A stretch of 64,000 nucleotides of DNA from Lysobacter panacisoli (GCF_009765165.1 NZ_VLNU01000001.1:1851001-1915000); one strand, 5' to 3'. Counted from the stretch's first letter, positions 39,666-49,622 are shown. Translations and numbers: made by a program. Notes: generated from the letters alone by a model not told the origin.

Positions 39666-40823
39666 ATGAAGAAGGCAAGCCTGCAGTGCCTGCTGTCCAC
39701 GCTCGTCGCGCTCGTTCCGCTGTGGGCGGGCGCACACGACATCCCCGCCACCGACGCGATCGACGCGAAGGTCCGCGGCGTCATGCAGCGCACCGGCGCG
39801 CAGGGACTGGCGATCGCGGTGATCGAGCGCGGCCGGCCGACCTACGTGCAGGCCTACGGTGTGCGTAACGGCAAGGGCGATCCGCTGGCCACGGACACCG
39901 TGATGTACGCCGCGTCGCTGACCAAACCGCTGTTCGCCTACACCGTGGTGCGGCTGGCCGAGCAGGGCCGGCTCGACCTCGACACCTCCATCGCCTCGTA
40001 TCTGCCGCGACCGCTGCCCGAGTACACCGGTGAGGACATCGCCGACCGCTACGCCGACTGGACTGCCCTGGATGAGCGCTGGCGCAGGCTCACCCCGCGC
40101 ATCTTCCTGACCCACTCGCCGGGCTTCGCCAATTTCGGCTTCCTCGAACCCGACGAGAAGCTGCACTTCCACTTCGATCCCGGCGCGCGCTACGCGTATT
40201 CGGGCGATGGCCTCAACACGCTCCAGTTCGTGATGGAGGCCGGCCTGGGCATCGACCTGCGCACGGAAACCGACCGCGTGTTCGCGCAGCTCGGAATGCC
40301 GCGTACCAGCATGATCTGGCGCGCGGACTTCGCCACGAACCTCGCCGACGGCTGGGACGCGAACGGCCGCATCGAGCCGCACGACGAGCGGTCCAAGGTG
40401 CGCGCGGCCGGCTCGATGGACACCACCATCGCCGACTTCGCGAAGTTCGCCGCCGCGTTCGTGCGCGGCGACGGCCTCTCGCGCAAGGCGCATGCGCAGA
40501 TGCTGCGCGCGAACCTGCCGATCACCACGCGCTCGCAGTTCCCGTCGCTGCAACCCGAGCTGCCGCCGCAGGAGCGCCGGCGCGACCTCGCCGCGGGCCT
40601 GGGCGTGGTGGTGTTCGACGGCCCGCAGGGCGCGGGCTTCTTCAAGGGCGGCCACAACGACACCACCGGCAACACCTGGGTGTGCGTGCAGCGCAGGCAG
40701 CGGTGCCTGGTGGTCCTGTCCAACGACGTGCGCGCCGAACGCGGCTTCGCGGAACTGGTCGAGTACGTCCTCGGCGATACCGGCGTGCCGTACGACTGGG
40801 AATACGGCCCGGCGAAGGACTGA
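39666..40823 (+). CDS. Exported serine hydrolase, beta-lactamase/esterase class C family
   Basis: The 385-residue protein has a signal peptide ([22 protein letters not shown]), then a penicillin-binding-like fold with SLTK (S84, K87), the tyrosine motif YSG (Y178) and a KGGHND block standing in for KTG near the C-terminus. Such proteins are beta-lactamase-like esterases, D-amino-acid peptidases or PBP-related enzymes. The substrate cannot be told. YSG in place of YSN/YAN is common in the non-lactamase members. It stands alone between two divergent or unrelated units. Confidence 0.82.
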   Translation: MKKASLQCLLSTLVALVPLWAGAHDIPATDAIDAKVRGVMQRTGAQGLAIAVIERGRPTYVQAYGVRNGKGDPLATDTVMYAASLTKPLFAYTVVRLAEQGRLDLDTSIASYLPRPLPEYTGEDIADRYADWTALDERWRRLTPRIFLTHSPGFANFGFLEPDEKLHFHFDPGARYAYSGDGLNTLQFVMEAGLGIDLRTETDRVFAQLGMPRTSMIWRADFATNLADGWDANGRIEPHDERSKVRAAGSMDTTIADFAKFAAAFVRGDGLSRKAHAQMLRANLPITTRSQFPSLQPELPPQERRRDLAAGLGVVVFDGPQGAGFFKGGHNDTTGNTWVCVQRRQRCLVVLSNDVRAERGFAELVEYVLGDTGVPYDWEYGPAKD

Positions 40824-41065
40824 GCGACGCGACGCCCGGCGCCGTATCGGCCCGATTCGGCACAGTACGCCTGCGACGGTTTCCCGTCCCCGCACGACGC
40901 AGTCCACAGTTTTCATGCGTCGGCCGGTGCGTCGGGCGGACGTCTAGCCCGAACGTCACTTGACGCCACACGATCCCCCTGCCCACAGTCCGAACGCTTT
41001 GTCTCGTTCGCTTGCCTGCCGCGTCGCCGCGACGTCGTGCGGGCCCATCCGGGGGTAATACAACA

Positions 41066-42694
41066 GTGGATAGACGCTCCTTCCTGACGATGTCCGGCAT
41101 CGGCGTGGCCGGCCTCATGCTGCCGTTCGGCCGCTCGATCGCCGCCGACGCCCTGATCACCACCATCGACGTGGGCAAGAAAAAGGCCCTCGCCGATGCC
41201 GCGCTCGCCGCCGCCACTTCGGCCGGTGCGAGCTACTGCGACGTGCGCATCGGCCGCTACCTGCGCCAGTTCGTGATCACGCGCGAGGACAAGGTCCAGA
41301 ACGTGGTCAACACCGAATCCACCGGCGTCGGCGTGCGCGTGCTCGTCCACGGCGCGTGGGGCTTCAGCGCGACCAACGAGCTGAGCACGCAGGGCGTGGT
41401 CAAGGCCGCGCAGCAGGCCGCCGCCATCGCCCGCGCCAATGCCAAGACGCAGACCGCGCCGGTGCAGCTGGCCAAGGCGCCGGGCGTGGGCGAGGTCAGC
41501 TGGAAGACGCCGATCCGCAAGAATTCGATGGAAGTGCCGCTCAAGGACAAGGTCGACCTGCTGCTGGGCGTGAACGCCGCGGCGATCAACGCCGGCGCCA
41601 GCTTCGTCAACTCGATGCTGTTCCTGGTCAACGAGCAGAAGTACTTCGCCTCGACCGACGGCAGCTACATCGACCAGGACGTCCACCGCATCTGGGCGCC
41701 GATGACGGTCACCGCCATCGACAAGGCCAGCGGCAAGTTCCGCACCCGCGAAGGCCTGTCCTCGCCGATGGGCATGGGCTTCGAATACCTCGACGGCGCG
41801 AAGTCTGGCAAGGTCATCTCGCCCAACGGCGTGGTCAACTACGGCCTGTCGTACGACATGACCGAAGACGCGATCGCCTCGGCCAAGCAGGCCCGCGCCA
41901 AGCTCACCGCGCCGTCGGTGAAGCCGGGCAAGTACGACCTGGTGCTCGACCCGTCGCACACCTGGCTGACCATCCACGAGTCGATCGGCCATCCGCTCGA
42001 ACTCGACCGCGTGCTCGGCTACGAGGCCAACTACGCCGGCACCAGCTTCGCCACGCTCGACAAGCGCGAGCAGAAGTTCCAGTACGGCAGCGCCAACGTC
42101 AACGTCTTCGCCGACAAGATCCAGCCGGGCAGCCTCGGCGCGGTCGGTTACGACGACGAAGGCGTGAAGACCAAGAAGTGGGACCTCATCAGCGAAGGCA
42201 AACTGGTCGATTACCAGACCATCCGCGACCAGGCCCACATTCTCGGCAAGACCGAATCCGACGGCTGCTGCTATGCCGACTCGTGGTCGAGCGTGCAGTT
42301 CCAGCGCATGGCCAACGTCTCGCTGGCGCCGGGCAAGAACAAGCTCAGCGTCGCCGACATGATCAAGGACGTCGAGAACGGCATCTACATCATCGGCGAC
42401 GGCTCGTTCTCGATCGACCAGCAGCGCTACAACGCGCAGTTCGGCGGCCAGCTGTTCTACGAGATCAAGAACGGCCAGATCACCCGCCAGATCGAGGACG
42501 TGGCCTACCAGATCCGCACGCCGGAATTCTGGAACGCCTGCGTCGCGGTCTGCGACGACAGCGACTACCGCCTGGGCGGTTCGTTCTTCGACGGCAAGGG
42601 CCAGCCGGGCCAGGTGTCCGCGGTCTCGCACGGTTCGAGCACGGCGCGCTTCAACGGCATCAACGTCATCAACACCGCCCGCAGCCTCGGCTGA
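41066..42694 (+). CDS. TldD-like metalloprotease with twin-arginine signal (paralogue 1)
   Basis: TldD family members are zinc proteases that work as a heterodimer with TldE/PmbA. The 542-residue protein has the HExxxH site HESIGH (304-309) inside a complete TldD fold. It starts MDRRSFLTMSGIGVAGLMLP, an RR-x-F-L twin-arginine motif with a hydrophobic stretch and a probable cleavage region near SIAADA. Normal TldD is cytoplasmic, so an exported version is notable. The GTG at 41066 is the start that exposes the signal. It is a close paralogue of the protein encoded at 44054. Confidence 0.88.
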   Translation: MDRRSFLTMSGIGVAGLMLPFGRSIAADALITTIDVGKKKALADAALAAATSAGASYCDVRIGRYLRQFVITREDKVQNVVNTESTGVGVRVLVHGAWGFSATNELSTQGVVKAAQQAAAIARANAKTQTAPVQLAKAPGVGEVSWKTPIRKNSMEVPLKDKVDLLLGVNAAAINAGASFVNSMLFLVNEQKYFASTDGSYIDQDVHRIWAPMTVTAIDKASGKFRTREGLSSPMGMGFEYLDGAKSGKVISPNGVVNYGLSYDMTEDAIASAKQARAKLTAPSVKPGKYDLVLDPSHTWLTIHESIGHPLELDRVLGYEANYAGTSFATLDKREQKFQYGSANVNVFADKIQPGSLGAVGYDDEGVKTKKWDLISEGKLVDYQTIRDQAHILGKTESDGCCYADSWSSVQFQRMANVSLAPGKNKLSVADMIKDVENGIYIIGDGSFSIDQQRYNAQFGGQLFYEIKNGQITRQIEDVAYQIRTPEFWNACVAVCDDSDYRLGGSFFDGKGQPGQVSAVSHGSSTARFNGINVINTARSLG

Positions 42695-42715
42695 TCGCGC
42701 CTGGAGACCCAACGC

Positions 42716-44050
42716 ATGAGCATTTTCACCGAAGAACAGGCCAAGGCCATCCTGGACAAGGTCATCAAGCTGTCCAAGGCGGACCAGTGCAGCGCGACGC
42801 TGGCCGGTTCGGTCGACGGCAACATCCGTTTCGCCCTGAACAACATCTCCACCAGCGGCATCGTCGACAACACCGAGCTGGCCGTGGAAGTCGCGTTCGG
42901 CAACCGCGTCGGTACCGCCACCATCAACGAGTTCGACGATGCCGCGCTTGAACGCGTCGTGCGTCGTGCCGAGGACCTGGCGCGCCTGGCGCCGGAGAAC
43001 CCCGAGTTCATGCCGGCGATCGACAAGCAGGCCTACAAGGCCAGCCCGACTTTCAGCCAGTCCACCGCGGCGATCACGCCCGAGTACCGCGCCAAGGTCG
43101 CGGCCGACTCGATCGCGCCGTGCCGTGGCGACAAGCTGATTGCGGCCGGCTTCCTCGAGGACGGCCACAACTTCGTCGCCATCGCCAACAGCAACGGCAA
43201 CTTCGCCTACCAGCGCGGCAGCAACTTCAACTACACCTGCACGGTGCGCACCGAAGACGGCCGCGGTTCTGGCTGGGTCGGCCGCAACCTCAAGGACGCG
43301 TCCGACTTCAAGGCCGATGCCGACATCCGCACCGCCATGCGCAAGGCCACCGAATCGGCCGAAGCCAAGGCGCTGGAGCCGGGCAAGTACACGGTGATCC
43401 TGGAACCGGCCGCGGCCGCGGGCCTGATCTCGTTCATGATGAATTTCTTCGACGCGCGCCAGGCCGACGAAGGCCGCAGCTTCCTGTCGAAGAAGGGCGG
43501 CGGCAACAAGCTCGGCGAGCAGGTCTACGATCCGCGCGTGAACATCAGCGCCGACCCGTGGGACGAGCGCGCGCCGGTGCTGCCGTGGGACAACGAAGGC
43601 CTGCCGCGCGAGAAGATGGCGATCGTCGAGAACGGCAAGGTCGTCGCGCTCAACTATTCGCGCTTCTGGGCGAAGAAGCAGGGCAAGCGCGCGGTCGGCG
43701 AGCCGGGCAACCTGCTCGTCGCCGGCGGCGACAAGACCACCGCGCAGCTGGTGGCGAGCACGCAGAAGGGCATCCTGGTCACGCGCACCTGGTACATCCG
43801 CATGGTCGATCCGCAGACCGTGCTGCTGACCGGCCTCACGCGCGACGGCACGTTCTACATCGAGAACGGCCAGATCAAGCACCCGGTGAAGAACTTCCGC
43901 TTCAACGAATCGCCGGTGATCATGCTCAACAACATCGAGGAACTCGGCAAGCCGGTGCGCGTTGCCGGTGACGAATCCTCGTTCGTGATGATGATCCCGC
44001 CGATGAAGCTGCGCGACTTCACCTTCACCTCGCTTTCGGATGCGGTCTGA
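42716..44050 (+). CDS. TldE/PmbA-like protein without export signal
   Basis: The 444-residue protein belongs to the TldD/PmbA superfamily, with the family features GNLLVAGGD near residue 330 and GLTRDGTFYIENGQI toward the end. It has no HExxxH motif, as is normal for the TldE/PmbA partner, which shapes the active site of the heterodimer. It begins MSIFTEEQAKAILDK with no signal peptide, although both flanking TldD paralogues carry one. Start is 21 nt after the first TldD stop. Confidence 0.86.
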   Translation: MSIFTEEQAKAILDKVIKLSKADQCSATLAGSVDGNIRFALNNISTSGIVDNTELAVEVAFGNRVGTATINEFDDAALERVVRRAEDLARLAPENPEFMPAIDKQAYKASPTFSQSTAAITPEYRAKVAADSIAPCRGDKLIAAGFLEDGHNFVAIANSNGNFAYQRGSNFNYTCTVRTEDGRGSGWVGRNLKDASDFKADADIRTAMRKATESAEAKALEPGKYTVILEPAAAAGLISFMMNFFDARQADEGRSFLSKKGGGNKLGEQVYDPRVNISADPWDERAPVLPWDNEGLPREKMAIVENGKVVALNYSRFWAKKQGKRAVGEPGNLLVAGGDKTTAQLVASTQKGILVTRTWYIRMVDPQTVLLTGLTRDGTFYIENGQIKHPVKNFRFNESPVIMLNNIEELGKPVRVAGDESSFVMMIPPMKLRDFTFTSLSDAV

Positions 44051-44053
44051 TCA

Positions 44054-45679
44054 GTGCAACGTCGTGATTTCCTGAACTTCACCGGTCTCGGTCTCGCCGG
44101 CCTGCTGCTGCCTTACGGCCGCAGCATCGCCGCCGAGGCGCTGCTGGAACCGGTCGACACCGCGCGCCGTCGGCTCCTCGCCGACGCCGCGCTCACCACC
44201 GCCCGCGCCGGCGGCGCGCAGTACTGCGACGTGCGCGTGGGCCGGTACCTGCGCCAGTCGGTGATCACGCGCGAAACCCGCGTGGAGAACGTGGTCAACG
44301 CCGAGTCTTCCGGCGTCGGCATCCGCGTGCTCGCCGACGGTGCGTGGGGCTTCGCCGCCACGAACGTGCAGACGCCGGACGCGGTGGCGCAGGCCACGCG
44401 CACCGCGCTCGCCATCGCCCGTGCGAACGGACGCAACCAGACGCGCAAGGTCGAACTCGCCCCGGTCAAGGGCGTGGGCGAGGTGCGCTGGGCCACGCCG
44501 GTCGCGAAGAACGCGATGGCGGTGCCGCTCAAGGACAAGGTCGACCTCCTGCTCGGCGTCAACGCCGCGGCGATGAAGGCCGGCGCGGACTTCTTCAACT
44601 CGACGCTGTTCCTGGTCAACGAGCAGAAGTACTTCGCGTCCACCGACGGCAGCTACATCGACCAGGACGTGCACCGCATCTGGCTGCCGTTCACCGCGAC
44701 CGCGGTGGACAAGGCCAGCGGCAAATTCCGCACGCGCAACGGCCTGTCCGCGCCGATGGGCATGGGCTACGAATACCTCGACGCCGATCCCGCCGGCCGC
44801 TTCGCGCTGCCCGGCGGCGTGGTCGCGTACGGGCGCAGCTACGACGTGATGGAAGACGCGGTCGCCGCCGCGCGCGACGCGCGCGCCAAGCTCAAGGCGC
44901 CGTCGGTCAAGCCGGGCAAGTACGACCTGGTGATCGATCCGTCCAACCTGTTCCTGACGATCCACGAGAACGTCGGCCATCCGCTCGAACTCGACCGCGT
45001 GCTCGGCTACGAGGCCAACTACGCGGGCACCAGCTTCGCCACGCTCGACAAGCGCGACCAGGGCTATCGCTGGGGCAGTCCGATCGTCAACTTCGTCGCC
45101 GACAAGACGCGGCCGGGCAGCCTCGGTGCGGTCGGTTACGACGACGAAGGCGTTAAGACGAAGCAGTGGGACCTGGTGCGCGACGGCATCCTCGTCGACT
45201 ACCAGGCCACGCGCGACGAGGCGCATATCCTCGGCCACGCTGAATCGCACGGTTGCAGCTACGCCGATTCGTGGTCGAGCGTGCAGTTCCAGCGCATGGC
45301 CAACGTGTCGCTGATGCCGGGCAAGACGCCGCTCAGCGTCGCCGACATGGTCAAGGACGTGGAGAACGGCCTGTACATCCACGGCCGCGGCTCGTACTCG
45401 ATCGACCAGCAGCGCTACAACGCGCAGTTCGGCGGCCAGCTGTTCTACGAGATCAAGAACGGCAAGGTCACCGGCCTGGTCGAGGACGGCGCGTACCAGA
45501 TCCGCACGCCGGAATTCTGGAACGCCTGCGCCGCGATCTGCGACGAGCGGGATTTCCGCGTGCACGGTTCGTTCTTCGATGGCAAGGGCCAGCCCAGCCA
45601 GGTGTCCGCTGTTTCGCACGGTTCCAGCACCACGCGGTTCAACGGCATCAACGTCATCAATACCGCGCGTTCGATATGA
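44054..45679 (+). CDS. TldD-like metalloprotease with twin-arginine signal (paralogue 2)
   Basis: The 541-residue protein is collinear with paralogue 1 along its whole length, with HENVGH also at 304-309 and the same twin-arginine start (MQRRDFLNFTGLGLAGLLLP). The high similarity indicates a gene duplication around the TldE-like gene. The GTG start is 3 nt after the TldE-like stop. Its own stop overlaps the ATG of the next gene, so all four genes are translationally linked. Confidence 0.88.
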   Translation: MQRRDFLNFTGLGLAGLLLPYGRSIAAEALLEPVDTARRRLLADAALTTARAGGAQYCDVRVGRYLRQSVITRETRVENVVNAESSGVGIRVLADGAWGFAATNVQTPDAVAQATRTALAIARANGRNQTRKVELAPVKGVGEVRWATPVAKNAMAVPLKDKVDLLLGVNAAAMKAGADFFNSTLFLVNEQKYFASTDGSYIDQDVHRIWLPFTATAVDKASGKFRTRNGLSAPMGMGYEYLDADPAGRFALPGGVVAYGRSYDVMEDAVAAARDARAKLKAPSVKPGKYDLVIDPSNLFLTIHENVGHPLELDRVLGYEANYAGTSFATLDKRDQGYRWGSPIVNFVADKTRPGSLGAVGYDDEGVKTKQWDLVRDGILVDYQATRDEAHILGHAESHGCSYADSWSSVQFQRMANVSLMPGKTPLSVADMVKDVENGLYIHGRGSYSIDQQRYNAQFGGQLFYEIKNGKVTGLVEDGAYQIRTPEFWNACAAICDERDFRVHGSFFDGKGQPSQVSAVSHGSSTTRFNGINVINTARSI

Positions 45680-46386
45680 ACCGCGCGCAGTTCCTCCGCC
45701 TGATGCTCGCGGGCGCGGCGGGGGCGCTGCTGCCGCAGCCGTGGACGGGCGCGCGCGCCGCGAGCGTGGAGTACGACTTCTGGCTCACCCGCCTGAAGTA
45801 CGACTCCGGCGACTGGGACGTCGACCAGCGCATGCCGGCGAACCTGATCACGTCGCTGATCGACTACACGACCCTGCGCGTGGACCCGAAGGAACACGTG
45901 CTGGCGCTGGCCGATCCGAAGATGCTGACGGCGCCGTTCTGCTACCTCGCCGGGCACAAGCTCGTCGAGTTCAACCCGGCCGAGCGGCGCAACTTCGAAC
46001 GCTACGTGCGCAACGGCGGCTTCGTGTTCGTGGACGACTGCAACCACGACATCGACGGCCTGTTCGCCAAGTCGTTCGAAGCGCAGATGCGTTCGATCTT
46101 CGGTCCGAAGGCGCTGAAGAAGCTGCCCAACAACCACGCGCTGTACCGCAGCTTCTTCGAGTTCAAGGACGGCCCGCCCGCGACCGGTTTCGAACTCAAC
46201 GGCTGGGGCGACGACCTGGTGCACGATTACCTGCAGGGCATCGAGATCGACGGACGGCTGGGCGTGCTCTACAGCAACAAGGACTACGGTTGCGAGTGGG
46301 ACTACGACTGGCGCAACAAGCGTTTCCTGGCCGAGGACAACACGAGGTTCGCGGTCAATATCGTGATGTATGCATTGAGCAGCTGA
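45676..46386 (+). CDS. DUF4159 family exported protein
   Basis: The 236-residue protein has an N-terminal export signal (MNRAQFLRLMLAGAAGALL; only one Arg, so it may be Sec or a weak twin-arginine signal). It then matches the DUF4159 pattern: FWLTRLKYDSGDWDVDQRMP, the AGHKLVEFN region and NGGFVFVDDCNHD. The fold is glutamine-amidotransferase-like and no activity is known. It is coupled to the upstream TldD gene by ATGA. DUF4159 proteins are commonly linked to MoxR/DUF58/Bat gene sets, as here. Confidence 0.82.
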   Translation: MNRAQFLRLMLAGAAGALLPQPWTGARAASVEYDFWLTRLKYDSGDWDVDQRMPANLITSLIDYTTLRVDPKEHVLALADPKMLTAPFCYLAGHKLVEFNPAERRNFERYVRNGGFVFVDDCNHDIDGLFAKSFEAQMRSIFGPKALKKLPNNHALYRSFFEFKDGPPATGFELNGWGDDLVHDYLQGIEIDGRLGVLYSNKDYGCEWDYDWRNKRFLAEDNTRFAVNIVMYALSS

Positions 46387-46389
46387 ATT

Positions 46390-46510
46390 CCCTCTCCCTG
46401 GCGCTGCGCGCCTGTCCCTCTCCCGCAAGGGGAGAGGGCAAAGCACGGCGCCTCCTCCCTCTCCCCTTGCGGGAGAGGGACAGGCCACCGAAGGTGGCCA
46501 GGGAGAGGGG
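46390..46510. repeat. 121-bp nested palindrome of CCCTCTCCC repeats
   Basis: Four C/T-rich or G/A-rich blocks form two nested inverted pairs. An outer pair (CCCTCTCCCTGGC with GGCCAGGGAGAGGG) encloses an inner pair (GCCTGTCCCTCTCCCGC with its complement). The whole stretch can fold back on itself. It occupies most of the gap between the DUF4159 gene and moxR and is the second copy of the family seen at 9359. Confidence 0.85.
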
Positions 46511-46541
46511 AAGGGCCGCACCAAACCTCTGGAAATCCGGA

Positions 46542-47537
46542 ATGAACAGCACTCTCACCGAAGCAGACATCCAAACCCAGCTCGCGAAGCTCGGCACGTT
46601 GCGCAGCGCCATCGCACAGGCCATCGTCGGCCAGGAAGCCGTTGTCGAGCAGTTGCTGATCGGCCTGCTCGCGGGCGGGCACTGCCTGCTCGAAGGCGTG
46701 CCCGGCCTGGGCAAGACGCTGCTGGTGCGTTCGCTCGGGCAGGCGCTGGAACTGCAGTTCCGCCGCGTGCAGTTCACGCCGGACCTGATGCCCAGCGACA
46801 TTCTCGGCACCGAGCTGCTGGAAGAAGACCACGGCACCGGTCATCGCCACTTCCGTTTCCAGCCGGGCCCGATCTTCACCAACCTGCTGCTCGCGGACGA
46901 ACTCAACCGCACGCCGCCGAAGACGCAGGCCGCGCTGCTCGAAGCGATGCAGGAACGCACCGTCAGCTACGCCGGCGTGACCCACACGTTGCCCGCGCCG
47001 TTCTTCGTGCTTGCCACGCAGAACCCGCTGGAACAGGCCGGCACGTATCCGTTGCCTGAAGCGCAGCTCGACCGCTTCCTGCTGCACATCCGCGTCGATT
47101 ACCCGAGCGAGAACGAAGAGCGCGACATCCTTGCGCAGACCACGGGCACGCGTCATTCCGACGTGCCCAGCGTGATGCACGGCGAGGAAGTGCTGGCCCT
47201 GCAGGCGCGCGTGCGCGAAGTGCATTTCGGCGACGACCTGCTGTCGTGGGTCACGCGCCTGGTGCGCGCCAGCCGCCCGGGCGAGAACGCGCCGGCGGAA
47301 GTGCGCCAGTGGGTGAAATGGGGTGCCGGTCCACGCGCGGGCCAGTCGCTGGTCCTGGCCGCGAAGGCGCGCGCGCTGCTGCACGGCCGCCTCGCCGCCA
47401 CGCGCGAGGACATCGCCGCGCTCGCCGCACCGGTCATGCGCCATCGCCTGCTGCTGTCGTTCGCTGCCGAAGCCGAACAGAAGAGCGCCGACGACGTGAT
47501 CGCCGCGCTGCTGCGCAGCGTGCCGTTCGCCGCCTGA
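46542..47537 (+). CDS. MoxR-family AAA+ ATPase
   Basis: The 331-residue ATPase has Walker A GVPGLGKT (52-59), Walker B with LLLADELNRTPPKTQ, sensor 1 ATQNPLEQAGTYPLPEAQLDRF, and the C-terminal lid. MoxR proteins act as chaperones for maturation of metal or protein complexes and are paired with DUF58 and vWA proteins, as here. It is the first gene of a tight downstream block, 155 nt after the DUF4159 gene. Confidence 0.92.
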   Translation: MNSTLTEADIQTQLAKLGTLRSAIAQAIVGQEAVVEQLLIGLLAGGHCLLEGVPGLGKTLLVRSLGQALELQFRRVQFTPDLMPSDILGTELLEEDHGTGHRHFRFQPGPIFTNLLLADELNRTPPKTQAALLEAMQERTVSYAGVTHTLPAPFFVLATQNPLEQAGTYPLPEAQLDRFLLHIRVDYPSENEERDILAQTTGTRHSDVPSVMHGEEVLALQARVREVHFGDDLLSWVTRLVRASRPGENAPAEVRQWVKWGAGPRAGQSLVLAAKARALLHGRLAATREDIAALAAPVMRHRLLLSFAAEAEQKSADDVIAALLRSVPFAA

Positions 47538-47547
47538 CGGAGCGTCC

Positions 47548-48462
47548 GTGGCAGAGCCGGGTTCCCGCATCGCCGACTTCATCCCGCCGCAGGTGCGCGC
47601 GCGGTTGAAGGACCTGCGCCTGACCTCGCGCCGCGCGGTCGGGCTGCAGGGTCTGGGCCTGCACCACAGCCGCAGTCGTGGCGCGGGCCTCGAATTCGCG
47701 CAGTACCGCGCCTACGAACCCGGCGACGAACTGCGCCAGATCGACTGGAAGCTCTATGCGCGTTCCGACCGCTTCTTCGTGCGCGAGGCCGAACGCGAAA
47801 GTCCGCTGGCGGTGTGGCTGCTGATCGATGCGAGCGCGTCGATGGCACAGGAAGACGCAGCGCGTCCGGGCTGGTCGCGTCTCGCCGCGGCGAAGGGCCT
47901 GGCCGCCTGCATCGCCGAACTCGCGCTGCGCCAGGGCGACCGCTTCGGGCTGGTGGCGTTGCGCGACGACGGCGTGCGCCTGCTCGCACCCGGCGCTGGC
48001 GTGCGCCAGCGCGATCGTTTCATGCTCGAACTGCACGGCCTCGCCGCGCGCGGCCGCTGGCCCGCGCCGGAGCAGCTGCGCCCGCTGTGGGAACGCATCG
48101 GCCAGGGTGACCTGGTGGTGCTGCTGAGCGATGGCTTCGATGACGGCTCGGTCGAGGTGATGACGCGACTGGCCGCCGCGCGCCGCGAAGTGCTGGCGAT
48201 CCGCCTGCTCACCGCCGAGGAACGCGATTTCCCGTTCCGGGGTGGCCATCGTTTCCACGACCCGGAAACCGGCGAGGAACTGCTCGGCGACGGCACGGCG
48301 ATGCGTGGCGAGTTCCTCGAGCGCTTCATGCAGGCGCGGCGCGAACTCGATGCGCGGCTCGACACCGCCGGCATCCGCCACGCCGAGTACGTCCTCGACC
48401 AACCGCTGGACCTGCCGTTGCGACGGCTGTTCGGCTCGCGCGACGCCGCGGAGTACGCGTGA
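47548..48462 (+). CDS. DUF58 domain protein (vWA-like)
   Basis: The 304-residue cytoplasmic protein has the DUF58 signature YEPGDELRQIDWKLYARS followed by a vWA-like core with a DASAS metal motif (WLLIDASASM). DUF58 proteins are the usual partner of MoxR ATPases. GTG start is 10 nt after moxR; the stop overlaps the next start by 4 bp. Confidence 0.9.
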   Translation: MAEPGSRIADFIPPQVRARLKDLRLTSRRAVGLQGLGLHHSRSRGAGLEFAQYRAYEPGDELRQIDWKLYARSDRFFVREAERESPLAVWLLIDASASMAQEDAARPGWSRLAAAKGLAACIAELALRQGDRFGLVALRDDGVRLLAPGAGVRQRDRFMLELHGLAARGRWPAPEQLRPLWERIGQGDLVVLLSDGFDDGSVEVMTRLAAARREVLAIRLLTAEERDFPFRGGHRFHDPETGEELLGDGTAMRGEFLERFMQARRELDARLDTAGIRHAEYVLDQPLDLPLRRLFGSRDAAEYA

Positions 48463-49622
48463 GCCTGGTCTTCCTCCTGCCGGCGGGATTGGCCGCCCTC
48501 GCCGCGTTGCTGCTGCCGCTGCTGATCCACCTGGCGCGACGCAGCGAGCAGCGACCGACGGAATTCGCGGCCCTGCGCTGGCTGCGGCAGAAGCCGCGTC
48601 CGCGTCATCGGATCCGCTTCGACGAGTGGCCGCTCCTGCTGGTGCGCCTGCTGCTGCTCGCGCTCACGGCGCTGCTGCTCGCGCGTCCGGCGCTGCTCGG
48701 CGACACGCGCGCGCAGGCACATGTCGCGATTGCGCCCGGCGTCGACCTCGCACAGGCACGCGCGGCGTTCGGAACGACGCCCGCGCAATGGCATTGGCTG
48801 GCGGCCGATTTTCCCGCCATCGAAACAAGCGCGCCCGAATCGCAGGCGAGCATCACCAGTCTCGTGCGCGAACTAGATGCACGGCTGCCTATCGACGCAC
48901 CGCTGACGGTATTCGTTCCCGAACGGATCGACGGCGCCGACGGCCAACGCATGGCGCTCGGACGCAAGGTCGACTGGCGCGTATTGCCTGCGACGAGGGC
49001 CGCGTCTGACGCGCCCGCGACGAGCACGCGCGCGCCGTCGCCGAGCGTGCGGTACGCGCCGGGTCGCGAACCGGCGCTGCGTTACCTGCGCGCGGCGCAC
49101 GCTGCGTGGCAGGGCGACGCGCGGGCGACGCTCGACATCGCACCGTCGTCGCAGCCACTGTCGCCCACGACGCGATCGCTGGTATGGCTCGTGCCGGGCC
49201 CGTTGCCGTCGGTAATCGCAGAGTGGATCCGCAATGGCGGTACCGCGCTCGTGGATGCGCAGGCGCAGGTCGAGAGCGCTTCGACGGCGACGCCGCTGTG
49301 GCGCGACGACACCGGCGCCGTGCTGGTCGATGGCGCGACGTTCGGACGTGGCCGACTAATGCGTCTGCACCGCGAACTGTCACCGCAGGCGATGCCGCAA
49401 CTGCTCGATGCCTCGTTCCCGCGCCATCTGCGCGCGCTGTTCGAAGCGGTTCCGCCTCCGCCGTCGCGTGCGCACGCACGTGAACACGCACCGGTGACCG
49501 GTGGCCCGACCTTCACCGCACCGCCACGCGAACTCGCGTCGTGGCTGGTGCTTGCGATCGCGCTGGTGTTCCTGCTCGAACGCTGGATGGCGACCGGTCG
49601 CCGCCGGACGGTGGCGCCGTGA
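48459..49622 (+). CDS. BatA-type N-terminal membrane protein
   Basis: The 387-residue protein has two N-terminal membrane helices (about 1-23 and 53-77) around a positively charged loop (LARRSEQRPTEFAALRWLRQ), the pattern of the aerotolerance regulator BatA N-terminal domain. A periplasmic domain follows, then a C-terminal helix (about 350-370). No MIDAS-type vWA motif is visible in this copy, so it lacks the vWA part of classical BatA. It overlaps neighbours by 4 bp at both ends. Confidence 0.78.
   Translation: MSLVFLLPAGLAALAALLLPLLIHLARRSEQRPTEFAALRWLRQKPRPRHRIRFDEWPLLLVRLLLLALTALLLARPALLGDTRAQAHVAIAPGVDLAQARAAFGTTPAQWHWLAADFPAIETSAPESQASITSLVRELDARLPIDAPLTVFVPERIDGADGQRMALGRKVDWRVLPATRAASDAPATSTRAPSPSVRYAPGREPALRYLRAAHAAWQGDARATLDIAPSSQPLSPTTRSLVWLVPGPLPSVIAEWIRNGGTALVDAQAQVESASTATPLWRDDTGAVLVDGATFGRGRLMRLHRELSPQAMPQLLDASFPRHLRALFEAVPPPPSRAHAREHAPVTGGPTFTAPPRELASWLVLAIALVFLLERWMATGRRRTVAP

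Noticed and set aside
40913..43882. Long minus-strand open frame opposite the TldD and TldE genes
   Set aside because: It is antisense to two genes with clear family motifs and has the low-complexity composition of a high-GC shadow frame.
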